NCBI GenBank assembly: GCA_029721435.1
Contig: CM056577.1
Location: 28,661,719-28,725,718 of the forward strand
Length of the DNA: 64,000 nucleotides
Direction: 5' to 3'
Source of the DNA: Gymnothorax reevesii
Taxonomy: Eukaryota; Chordata; Actinopteri; Anguilliformes; Muraenidae
Shown one piece after another: positions 36,751 to 46,758 of the stretch (positions are counted from its first letter, which is position 1; the number at the start of each line of letters is the position of its first letter). The notes beneath the pieces are model-generated. The model ran no database searches, was not told where the DNA came from, and saw only the letters and a list, made by a program, of their open reading frames with translations. Both the position numbers and the translations under genes were made by a program.

Positions 36751-37619
36751 GGGCCGGTTGCATAAAATTAGACCCAGTCTTTGACTTTAATGTATATTTA
36801 AGACTGACTTGGATAGCCGGTCGCGCTATGTATCATGGGTAAAATAAGACACTTCATAGAGTAGAAAAACATGGCGGACACAATAGCGACACTCGGTGGC
36901 AGCGGGAGATCACCGCACTTTAGCGCAACGGAAAAACCTATTCTTTGCTGGAGAAATATAATGCCGATAGAAGTCTTCCGTTCAATAGTTTTAATCAAGC
37001 GAATGGAAATTTGACCCGTCATCAAGTTAAGGGAGAAAATTACAGAAAAGGCGAACGGTATCAACGGTCGTGAGAACCGTAAAAGATGTTCAAAAACGTT
37101 TTAAAAATATTGTGCAACAATCCAAAGCTGCTTTCACACAGGAAAGCGTTTCGCGTGTATTCGCGTCTTTGCATTGACATTGATTGTAATCTGTCGTGCA
37201 AAAAATTTGTTTTGCTTCCGGTGTGAAAGCATCCTAAGACGGAAATATGGAAGAGGAAAAAATCCAGTCATCGGAGGAGGACCCCCTCCAAAACTACAAA
37301 ATAAATAAATACAAATTTTAAAAAAAGAGCTAATAATCCTGCTTCCAATGTAAAATATTCTTTGTCCTGTTTTGTTAGAAAAACAATAAATATTGCTGTA
37401 TCTTTGTCCTCTAACAGGTGTTCTTACAATGTGTTGCCATGGCAACAAAGCTCTCATCTCAGGGTTAGCCAGGGGGAGAGGTGGGTAATTTTTATGCCTC
37501 AAATCAAGTCAGTCTTAAGCTTTATGCAACAGTCAGTCTCACTTAGACTAGTCTAACTTGACAATTTAAGACCAGTCTACAGTGACAACCAGTCTTAAAC
37601 TAAGTTTATGCAACCGGGC
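36751..37619. mobile_element. Harbinger-like non-autonomous element nested in the LTR
   Basis: The ends GGGCCGGTTGCATAAA and TTTATGCAACCGGGCC are inverted; AGTCTTA-type motifs mirror each other inside. CTG lies on both sides (a possible 3-bp duplication). The surrounding sequence reads as continuous LTR if it is removed. Confidence 0.65.
37129..37226. mobile_element. Small palindromic MITE (CTTTCACAC family), copy 1
   Basis: AAAGCTGCTTTCACACAGG and CCGGTGTGAAAGC are inverted, with a CGCG-rich and TTGACATTGATTGTAATCTG core. The same family occurs at 46900-47054. Nested within the Harbinger-like element. Confidence 0.6.
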
Positions 37620-37855
37620 CCTGGTCTGCCCTAGTCTTGAGTTTGTTTTCCTGAGTTTTCTGGTTTCTGTGCTTGGCACGGTGTTTTTGTTAGCCTTAGT
37701 GCCCCCTTTTCCCCGTGGTTTTTTCCCTGTGTTTATTTTAATAAATTATTATTTTGGATCCCCGCTTCTGGCGTCTCACTCCCCTTTTGTGTCTCCCTTT
37801 CGTTTCCAAGTTCTACAGAGTTCCCCTGTGTGCTTTCCCTCTTGTATCCGTAACA

Positions 37856-38765
37856 GATTATGTTTTTGGTCCGCCCGCCGCCGCCGCACTACGTTTTAAC
37901 GCGATAACTTCAGTAATATTTCAATTACAAATTTCAAATTTTGCACATAAGTACATAAAGAGGAAGAACTGATTTGATTTTGGACAATTTACGATGTCTA
38001 GATTGGCCACCAGGGGCCAAAAACTGATTTAAGTGTTTAAGCGATAACTGCAGTAATATTTCAATTAGAAATTCCAAGTTATGCATATGTAAGTATCCTA
38101 AAGAGGAAGAACTGATTCAATTTTGCACAATTTACAATTTCTAGATTGGCCACCAGGGGCCAAAAAGTGAAAAAATCACTGTTCCGCAATAACTTTAGTA
38201 ATATTTCAATTACAAATTTCAAGTTTTGCACATGTATCATAAAGAGGAAGAACTGATTCAATTTTACACAATTTACAATTTCTAGATTGGCCACCAGGGG
38301 CCAAAAACGGAAAGTCACTTTATCATATCTCTGGAAATATTTGTCCGACTGACCTCAAATCAAGTGCAAATGAAAGGTCATGACCTGAGGATGTGTCCCA
38401 CGATGACATTATACCTGTTTGGTTCAAAATTTTGACACAAGCTTTGACACGAGCTTTGTCACATAAAATTCACCATTTTTGCCATATCTTTGGAACTATT
38501 TCTCCAATTGACATGAAACTATGTGCAACTGCAATGACCTCACAACGTGTCACATGATGACATCATACCTGTATGCTTCAATATTTTGCCACCAGGTGGC
38601 GCTTTGTGATGGAAAATTACCATTTTGGCCATATCTTCAGAACCATTTGTCCGACTGACCTGAAATTAAGTTCAAATACAAGTCTATTCAATGATTGGGG
38701 AATTGGAGGATTGGGGGCGTTCGAGGATATATCCCCAGCCGTCGCCTCCGACGGCATAATCCTAG
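37856..38765 (+). mobile_element. Rolling-circle-like element, family H2, 5'-truncated copy
   Basis: The 3' end has the sub-terminal motif GGCGTTCGAGGATATA, then the perfect hairpin GCCGTCGCCTCCGACGGC (38738-38755), then ATAATCCTAG|TTT. The interior has at least three tandem units of about 130 bp (GCGATAACT...AGTAATATTTCAATTA...TTGGCCACCAGGGGCC). Compared with the copy at 51584-52360 the first 35 or so bases are missing. Confidence 0.65.
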
Positions 38766-38961
38766 TTTTTCATAAAATCACCTGTTCCACAATTATTGGC
38801 ACTCCTAACAATTCCTAGGAAATAAATGTAATTGGAGCATTTCTGTCATTTCTACAGTAGTTTACAAAGTTGATCAGAGTATCTAGGAACATTTAATTAG
38901 TAATTCATCACTTCCTGTTTCCCTGAGGTATAAATATGTCGTGACACAAGGGTAATTTCTC

Positions 38962-39973
38962 TTGACCATTCTTCAACATGGGAAAGACAAAGAACACACC
39001 ATTCAAGTAAGGCAGATGTGTGTCGACCTTCACAAGTCAGGCAGTGGCTACAAGAAAATAGCCACTTGCCTTCACCTGGCAATATCTACTGTCAGAGGAA
39101 TCATTAAGAAGTTTAAAACAACTGGAAAAGTGGTAAATAAGCCTGGAGGAGGACGCAAGGTTATTTTGCCACCACGCACAGTGAGGAGGATGGTAAGAGA
39201 AATAAAAAGTTCTCCAAAGCTCACTGTTAAAGAATTGCAACAAATGGTAGCATCTTGAGGTCACAAAGTCTCCAAAATAACCATCAGGCACTATGTACAT
39301 GCCAACAAGCTGTTTGGGAGGCATGCACGGAAAAAACCTTTTCTCACTCACAATCATAAATGCAAATGTCTGGAGTTCGCTAAGCGGTACTGGGACTTCA
39401 ACGGGGACTGTGTGCTTTGATTGAGCTTTTTGGCAACAAATACTCTAAGGGAGTCTGGCGGAACACAAAAGATGAGTCTGCAGAAAAGCACCTCATGCCC
39501 ACTGTAAAGTATTGGGGAGGATCAGTGATGCTGTGGGCTTGTTTCTCTTCCAGAGGCCCTGGGAACCTTGTTAGGGTGCATGGCATCATGAACGCTTTGA
39601 AATACCAGGACATTTTAAATCAAAATCTGGTGGCCTCTGCCCGAAAGCTGAAGCTGGGTCGTCAATGGGTCTTTCAGCAAGATAATGACCCTAAACACGT
39701 GGCCAAATCTACACAGAAATGGTCCACCAGACACAGAATCAAGCTCCTTCCATGGCCATCTCAGTCCCCAGACGTCACCCCATTGAAAACCTGTGGAGTG
39801 AGCTGAAGAGGAGAGTGCAGAGGAGAGGACCCAGGTCGCTGGATGATTTAGAGAGACTGTGCAAAGAGGAATGGTCGAAGATCCCTCTTTCTGTATTCTC
39901 CCATCTTGTGAAACATAATAGGAGACGATTAGGTGCTGTTTTTTTTGCAAAAGGGGGTTGTACAAAGTATTAA
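38962..39973 (+). pseudogene. Tc1-like transposase pseudogene
   Basis: It begins at M-G-K-T-K (38978), shifts frame within ten codons, then reads Q-V-R-Q-M-C-V-D-L-H-K-S-G-S-G-Y-K-K-I-A (first helix-turn-helix) and G-K-V-V-N-K-P-G-G-G-R (GRPR-like hook). An in-frame TGA follows at M-V-A-S. The middle has A-K-R-Y-W-D-F-N and further shifts. The end has D-N-D-P-K-H, S-P-D-V-T-P and N-L-W-S-E-L-K-R. Several stops and frameshifts make it inactive. Confidence 0.85.
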
Positions 39974-40122
39974 CATCAGGGGTGCTAATAATTGTGGCAC
40001 ACATGATTTGATGTAAAATAATTATTTCTTCATGTGGGATGTTTTTCCCACTAAATAAATGCACTTGAATTAAAGGTTAGATTGTCCTCTTTTTTTCATT
40101 GTGGTCCAATATTATTTAGAAA

Positions 40123-41087
40123 CTAGAAAAGCACTCGGAGAGCGCAGACCTCCGCCAAGCACATTTTCCCTCCATATTGCGACTTCCACCATAGGTATTA
40201 GTCTTACATTTATTTAATCTTCATTTTTAGATTCCTTGACCAAGAAAACATAGCAACTTGATTCATAATGCTATATCAATATTAGTTCCACAGCATCTTG
40301 GCTGTTTAAAGATGTCTGTTGCATGTTTCTAGCTTCATTTGTTTTTTTCTTATGATGCAACATTTCCCCTCATGTTGTGATTTACACATAAATATTAGTC
40401 CTACATTTATTTAATCTATTTTTTCAGATTCCCTGACCAAGAAAACATACCTTTCGCAACTGAATTCATAATGATATCAATATTGGTTCAGTGGATATTC
40501 ACGAAAATCAAATTTTCCATAATGGTGGTTTTCTTCTGGATCTAGTTCCCTGGCTTTTGAAGATACAGTAAATCCGGTGACACCTTCCTAATTCTGCAAT
40601 ATCTTGGCTATATAATGGTGTTTGTCGCATGTTTGTAGCTTCATTTGTTCTCTTCCTATAATGAAAGTTCCGAAGGTCCCCTACTTTCGTATTCTGGATC
40701 ACAGTATCATAATATCCGGAATTATTCCATTTTCAGGATCAGTCTTTGATATATTGTAGAACATGTTCGACACTTGTCCTGTATTTTTTTTCCAAGTGCC
40801 CTGACTATTTTTGGTGGAGTTATATGCATAAATGTCGAAAATGGCCCTATCTCCCAATGTTAAAGAATCCTTTAAAAAATTCCTGGATTCAGACGGAGAT
40901 CCGGATCACTTACAAAATCTAATCATTTCTTCCTTATACCAATCTGTACAATCCCTGAAAATTTCATCAAAATCTGTCCATAACTTTTTGAGTTATTTTG
41001 GGAACCAACAGACAAACAAACAAACAAACAAACAAACAAACAACCCAGGCAAATACATTACCTCCTTGGCGGAGGTAAAAAACTGAA
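40123..41087 (-). mobile_element. Rolling-circle-like element, family H1, nested in the Tc1 copy
   Basis: Minus strand: 5' TTTTTACCTCCGCCAAGGAGG; 3' GGCGGAGGTCTGCGCTC with a GCGCTC/GAGTGC hairpin (one G-T pair), then TTTTCTAG|TTT. The interior carries two diverged tandem units of about 180 bp (ACATTTATTTAATC...CCTGACCAAGAAAACAT). (GTTT)n lies near the 5' end. Confidence 0.7.
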
Positions 41088-41741
41088 TTTATTAGAAGCT
41101 AAAGAACACATCTTAACCAGGGGCGCCAATAATTATGGAGGGCAGTGTATATCCAAAGCAAAGGAGAGATTCCTTTGTCTTTGTTCTTGCCTGTAACGAA
41201 GACCCTATGTGGCACAAAGTCAAATGGATCCTATTTACTCTCATCTTGTCTCAGGGTGATTTCTTTCAGGAATGAAAATTGAAATTACCACAACAGATGG
41301 ACTGTGTAAAAAAGCAAAATATTATTTTATAAATCAACTGGCAAGGACATGCACAGCATAAAATCAAAACTGACCTTCTGCACTACAATGTCTTAGCTAT
41401 TGTTTAATCTCCACTGTTGAATGTGCTGAAGTACACAGCCAAACCATAACAATACTATCCTGCTGTCAAAATGCTAACATCCTACATTTGTTGTATTTCA
41501 TATCCTCTAAACCCCACAAATCTAAAACCTCAGATAGTGCAACTGATAACTGCAAAATACCACCAGAATACTTGTGATGCAAGCATGAAATTTGGCAAAA
41601 ATACTCTGTTTGGTCTACTGTTTCAAAAAATGGCACTGGTCAAGAAAAAAAATCAAGATGCCAAACATTTTCCAAGATGGCCGCCATCCAAATTGAAAAG
41701 TATGGGACATTTGTCCAGAGGCCCCGCCTGTCTCCTCCAAA

Positions 41742-42179
41742 CAGAGTCAGTACCCTCTCACAGTGGAAGATGGTGATCTGGAGAAACTGGAGAAGTTTGT
41801 CATACTGATGTATGACAGGTCTAGCACTGCTGCCACTGCGGACGAGGTCAGGCTTGACATGTTTGCCAGAAAGCAGAGGCCTTACACGGCCATTGCACCA
41901 ACCTGAGCAGCTCTGCTCCAACGCACCAGACATGCCGCCAACCAGGCTGGTTGTGTGTGGGCCCAGGCAACCCAATGTCAGCCATAAGCAGAGAGCCCTG
42001 CTGACTGGGGATGGCAGTGGTTTGGTGAGGAATGGCAGGTCCTCTGGAAAGCAAACTCTCCCACTGCTCAAATTTGCCAACAACTGACCAAATGCGGCTG
42101 TAAATCAGGCTGTTGTGGGAGGTGCAAGTGCTACAGACTGGGTCTGAGCTGCACAGCTCTATGCAGTTCACCTGTTTGA
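41742..42179 (+). pseudogene. Decayed transposon ORF with Cys-rich CXC/CRC-like C-terminus
   Basis: One frame of 146 codons is open except for TGA at 41916 and TAA at 41985. It encodes D-L-E-K-L-E-K-F-V-I-L-M-Y-D-R, then F-A-R-K-Q-R-P-Y, then P-A-D-W-G-W, and finally K-C-G-C-K-S-G-C-C-G-R-C-K-C-Y-R-L-G-L-S-C-T-A-L-C. The Cys spacing resembles tesmin/TSO1-like CXC domains that occur at the ends of some transposon proteins in fish and invertebrates. That assignment is from the pattern only. Confidence 0.6.
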
Positions 42180-42199
42180 GTGGAGGGGGTGTTTAGTTT

Positions 42200-42504
42200 A
42201 GTTACCACTGCCAAGGAGGTTATGTTTTGGGCAGCGTTTGTCTGTTTGTTTGTTTGTTTGTTTGTTACTTAGCCAAGTAACTCAAAAAGAAATGTACCGA
42301 TTTTTGATGAAATTTTCAGAGAAGGTGTGTATTAAGTCAAGGAACAGGTGATTAAATTTTGGCATATCTAGGCCAAAGTACAGCTTAGATATACGCCTAA
42401 GTTCGAGATTTCAAGTCTTTCCAATGGGCCGGAGTTCCAATTGCCGTGCTTTTGGGTTTTGCTGCCCCCTGGCGGAGGTCTGCGCTCTCTGAGTGCTTTT
42501 CTAG
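42200..42504 (+). mobile_element. Rolling-circle-like element, family H1
   Basis: 5' TTACCACTGCCAAGGAGGTTATG; a TTTGTCTGTTTGTTTGTTTG run; 3' CCTGGCGGAGGTC, then the GCGCTCTCTGAGTGC hairpin, then TTTTCTAG|TTT. It sits directly behind the CXC fragment. Confidence 0.7.
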
Positions 42505-43684
42505 TTTTTTTTTTTTTACCATCTTCGACATGTCTAAATGTCCAAAAGGGCTTAATTATATCAATTGATATGGTACCTACTGACATTAACAATATCCTTG
42601 TGAATCCTTGTTTCTTTTTGGTGAAAGAGATTTTTCACATTATGACCCTTACAGAGGTTGCCTGTGAATAAAATGAATTACTTTCTTTGGATAACCTATT
42701 TTTCTTCTTCCATGTTCTTATAAAAGCATTTTACACAAATGTTAACATTCACATGACCTAATATATTATCACAAATGATATATAACCATATCTCGTTAGT
42801 CAACCCTAAAATTCTTAATTTTTTTCCAAACGCTAGTTCGTGAACAATAGTTTGTAGCTATTTTGGCAGCCATCTAGGACTCCATCTTTGTTTCAGCAGT
42901 ATACATGGGAACTAGGAATCTAAAACCATGTCCACCTATTAGTTGAGCCCAAAACCCTGGGCATAGATCCAAAAATTATGAGTATATGTCCATTATTTAC
43001 AGAAATATGAGCATTTTTTTGGTTTTGCGGCAGACATCTTGGATACCATCTTTGTTACAACCATGCTGTGAGGTGTTACATTACAAAGAATAATCATGCT
43101 AAAATCCTAGACTCAAAAAACTTTGGTTTACGCCCTTAATATTGTGTTTTGTTTCAAATATTTAGCTGCAGAAGAGGAAATTTCTGTGCACATGGCGACC
43201 ATCTTGAAAAATGGTCGTCATCTTGAAATTTTGCGAATTCAGGGCCTTTTTCAATAAAAGTGGACCTCAAAGAATATTTTTGCCAAATTTCATGCTTGCA
43301 TCACAAACTGAAGTATTTTTGCAGTTATCTGCTGCACTAAGAGAAGAGGCAATCTCCTGCCCCACATATTTCTTGAAAAGCTACATGTCGCAAACATGTT
43401 TATAAAGCATGTTTCATCTCCCACTCTCATATTATGAGAGTAGGAAAGTTTAGTATTACCTCTGGTTCCAACACTTGTTGGGAAGAAAGCACCTCCAGAC
43501 AAGAGAAACACCTCCGAGGCTATAAGCTGCAACGCAAAGCATGAGTCAGAGCAGAGAAATGATAGCGATTTCATCAAAACGCCGTAGGGACTGACAGGTA
43601 ATACATGAAATTAAAGTAAAAAAAACATAAAATAAGGGACACGGGGCACTAGAGTCTCCAAACTGACCCAGCCAGCACATGACT

Positions 43685-43960
43685 GCCCTTCAACGGTTGG
43701 TTGAAATTATGTCAGTTGTTGTTTCAACGTTGAAACGCTATTGAAACAATGCTTAACTCTGATGGTTGTAGGCACACGACCAACCTTCAACGTTGAAATA
43801 TGGTTGAAATTATGTCAGTTGTCGTTTCAACATTGAAGCGCAATTGAAACAACGTTTAACTCTGATGGTTATAAAAAGGCTAACAAAATGATCTCAAATC
43901 AACATTGAAATTTGAACAAGATTTGTTTCAACATTGAAACAACATTGAAACAACGGGGTA
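43685..43960. repeat. Tandem repeat of about 110 bp with TTCAACGTTGAAA cores
   Basis: GTTGAAATTATGTCAGTTG occurs at about 43698 and 43802, each followed by GTTTCAAC(G/A)TTGAA and AACTCTGATGGTT. The last part degenerates into AACATTGAAACAAC units. This type of palindrome-rich repeat is common in fish. No coding. Confidence 0.7.
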
Positions 43961-44636
43961 AGAGTACCACACACAACCTCCAGCAAAATCGAAAAAATCA
44001 CAACTTTTTCGGCTTACCTTAATGTTTAGATTCCAAGTGAAATATTTATTTGTACAGGGAGAAATGCATATTAATAAACATTTTTCAAAAAAAGAAAATG
44101 TAAATATGCCAGATTGTAGCCAGGGTCTAATTTACATCTGTTGTCCCTAGGCCAGGTTGTAGTTAAAAATTTAGAGTCTCTGGGAAAAAGAGGGGAGGGA
44201 ACAAACATATATGACACAAGAATAGGACAAAACAAAAACACCATAAAAACTATTACAGCACATGCTGGAAAATCATACAAAACCATATCTTAAAACATGC
44301 GCAAGCACTGAACTTGCGTCACACCATGCATATATACAGTACATAAACAGAATGTAGTATCCATGATATCTATTCCTAACAGTCTATAAATACAAAGTAT
44401 ACACAGAGAAGAATGTTATCTAGGTGTGGCGGATTATGTGTAATGGTTACATATGTGGTTCAATTTCAGCCATCCCTTCATATTAGTTTTTAAGGAGAGA
44501 AGTATTAAAATACTTCGGGTGTGGAATATTCGGGTGTGGAAAAACGTAGAGCGCACATCCAATTAAGAGAATAAACACTTTAATTTCTAGAGTGTCTATG
44601 CATGCAGCAAGCTTACAAAGTTGGCAGCCATGACAC

Positions 44637-44722
44637 TGTTAACCTAACCTTAACCCAACTAATAGGAAACGCTATCCCTATCCCAGTGCCTAACCTTTCC
44701 CTAACCTTAACCCAGCTCAGCC
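44637..44722. repeat. CTAACCTTAACCC-type repeat
   Basis: Imperfect copies of CTAACCTTAACCCA flank an AACGCTATCCC segment. Same class as 11400-11500. Confidence 0.6.
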
Positions 44723-44939
44723 ACAATGGTTTGTTTTGCTCAAATTATTCTACCCAGGGTCAATGGATCAGCCGACTCACCAGCATGAAACACATCAAAA
44801 TGGATATTCACATGACGTCTCCTCATTGACGAAAGTAAATAAAAGAAAGAAAAATAAATTAATATATGATTTGTTTTATCTATTTTTTATGTCTTTCACC
44901 ATTCAGCGATGAATGGAATCTGATACGCTGCACTGACAA

Positions 44940-45035
44940 CAAACTCAGCTGGAATACTGGTTAAGACCACAGTGTATGGTGTGATTGTAATTGCTTTATC
45001 CCCAGGTTCCCAAGTTCGAATCCCGCTGCAGACAC
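44940..45035 (+). repeat. tRNA-derived SINE head
   Basis: CAGGTTCCCAAGTTCGAATCCCGCTGC contains an intact B box (GTTCGAATCC), with a diverged A-box-like GGTTAAGACCACAGTGTATGG 45 nt upstream. No foldable acceptor stem, hence SINE rather than tRNA. Confidence 0.6.
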
Positions 45036-45180
45036 TAATGTAATGTCTAACTTAACATGCAGACCTTTGTTCACAGCCTCATCCATGGGGGGACACATAA
45101 TAAGATCAACAGAAGTTGGAGAGATTGTACACAAAGTGAATGCTACGACGGAAGAGCATGGTCGTGGAAACTGAAATAAC

Positions 45181-45216
45181 CCACTGATCTATAAACAATA
45201 ATATATAGATCAGTGG
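45181..45216. repeat. Perfect short hairpin
   Basis: CCACTGATCTATA and TATAGATCAGTGG are perfectly inverted around a 10-nt AT loop. Too short for a typical pre-miRNA. Confidence 0.8.
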
Positions 45217-46699
45217 AATTACCGCAAAAAAATGTTTTCCTCGCGTCGCATCTACCCCTTATTTTTTTAAAATTTCCCCCATCATTCTAAACTTCCTTCT
45301 CACCCATAAAACCCCCCAAAAATATATGTGAACAATCACATATATATCGTTCTGGCCAAGAAAAAAAAAAAACAAACCCAAAAAGTGGCGGTTGTGTATG
45401 GCACTCATGCCCAACGGGAAAAGGTTGCAAAATCAACGCTGATTCATCTTTCAAAATCAAAACATAATTCAACGGTGATTCAGCTATGATCCATGTCGTT
45501 GATTCAATAGTGAAAAACGTTAAAATGCCAACTGAAGAAGAATGCAATGACTCGGCATTTCATGGGAGGAATTGTATTGATTAGAATGAGTAAATTCAAG
45601 ATTATGGGCCTCTGTTCTGATTATGGGAAGTCAAAAAATGTCCTGTTGGAGCTCAAAATTGTGTCACAGAATTAAAAACAAAACAAAACAAAAAAAAACA
45701 CGAACCTGCCGTGGTCCATAACCATCGCCGTCAATTCAATCCCCTGCGGAAACAAGTCGAGTTATGACACAATCAGACTGGAAGCACGCACAGACTGCAA
45801 GGATGAAAGTAAATTACGCATAGGTAGCGCACATGGGTGATCAAATGTTACCGTAACTTTGATCAAGTTGCGCACAGACATGCATGGAAGATGACTAGCT
45901 GGTTCTGGACCTTCGCATGCAAGTAACATCAGCGAGATTACTTGAATTAAGAAGCTACTTCTTTAAGGTAGTCTGAAGTTAGGCAGCTACCACACAGGTT
46001 TCTCCTCACTTAGCTACATTATATGCCAAGCAATACAGTAAGTACAGTACAACTAACTCGCTATTGTCGCTAACTGCTGTTGAAATCTGAAATCGCTTGC
46101 AGTAATGCCAAGTATTAGCTTACCTAACTAAATCAAGGGGATGACCTGCATTTGTGGTGAAGCTGACTTCCGATATCATTAAATAAATTATTGGTATTAA
46201 ATGGCCCCACTGCCGACTGCTAATACGTCACTTATAGTCAATGCACTTCCAGGAAGCGCGGGCCATGTTCATCCAAGCAGCTGTTACGCGCTGACTTTAG
46301 GGATCCTTCCAATTTTACGTCATGATACTCAATTTAATCATTTGAACTTTTTCGAACAAGGCACACTATGTTTGTTTTTCTTTTCATTTTTCCTTTGAAT
46401 ATATATCGGAATGAACAGATTTTTTTTGTTTTTTTGTTCGAAATAAATAAAGTATTCATTTATTCAAATAAATCATTCATTCATCGTGGTTTTAGTAACT
46501 TTTTATGTGATTTTGGTTCATAATTTTAATATATTTCAAATTATTTTCAACGCAATCTCAAATGAATTCGTCGACAAACTCCGACCATTACTCCACATAT
46601 GTGCAAAATTAGCACATGAGCGATGATCCCTACTCCTCCATTCCTTCTCGATTGTACTTTCCAGTGCGCATGTCCGTCACGATCAGCGAGACAACGAAA

Positions 46700-46758
46700 A
46701 TGGCCGATTTGGAGATGGAGGTTGACGGCAGAGTCTTTGACAGTGGGAAGGATCGAGA
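46700..46758 (+). CDS. prpf4b: prpf4b coding exon 1
   Basis: The ATG has a purine at -3 and G at +4 (GAAAATGG). It encodes 19 residues plus two bases (M-A-D-L-E-M-E-V-D-G-R-V-F-D-S-G-K-D-R). The donor is GA|GTAAGA. The two trailing bases plus the first G of exon 2 make Glu. The upstream 80 bp is C/T-rich with CpGs and no TATA box, as expected for a housekeeping promoter, but the transcription start cannot be fixed. Confidence 0.85.

Larger units (their letters stand above)
35524..37855 (+). mobile_element. Putative solo LTR, split by later insertions
   Basis: It starts TGTTGTGTTCCGTGGG and ends TCCGTAACA, with a poly(A) signal AATAAATTATTATTTTGGAT 112 bp before the end. The C/T-rich interior (36200-36660) has long spurious frames. 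It is interrupted by a Harbinger-like element at 36751-37619. Without that insert it is about 1.46 kb. The flanks GATAT and GATTA only partly match, so the boundaries are tentative. No gag, pol or env sequence is visible. Confidence 0.4.
38770..41147 (+). mobile_element. Tc1-like (IR/DR type) element interrupted by a nested insertion
   Basis: The right end GGAGGGCAGTG is followed by TA (41148-41149). The right arm has an inner direct repeat (GGGTGCTAATAATTGTGG, about 39981) and an outer one (GGGCGCCAATAATTATGG, about 41120) now 1.1 kb apart because a family H1 element (40123-41087) is inserted between them. The left arm has only the inner repeat (CCACAATTATTGGCACTCC); the outer end is lost where the H2 element abuts. 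Confidence 0.8.
41531..43343 (+). mobile_element. Unclassified transposon with about 100-bp inverted arms and a CXC-like fragment
   Basis: Left arm 41531-41640 (GATAACTGCAAAA, then TGATGCAAGCATGAAATTTG and GCAAAAATACTCT) is the inverse of 43230-43343. Between them lie a decayed reading frame (41742-42179), an H1 insertion (42200-42504) and repeats of GGCAGCCATCT/GACCATCTTGAAA type. I do not recognise the superfamily. Confidence 0.5.
32777..46699. other. Divergent intergenic region between the two genes
   Basis: About 14 kb between the two start codons. 35.5-43.4 kb is almost all nested mobile DNA. 32.8-35.5 and 44-46.6 kb show no element I can name apart from short repeats. Both promoters must lie here, but no TATA box or CpG island with clear edges is evident. 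Confidence 0.6.

Noticed and set aside
44637..44722. Telomere-like CTAACC repeats, also at 11400-11500
   Set aside because: Irregular and short, not TTAGGG arrays; known dispersed type in fish.
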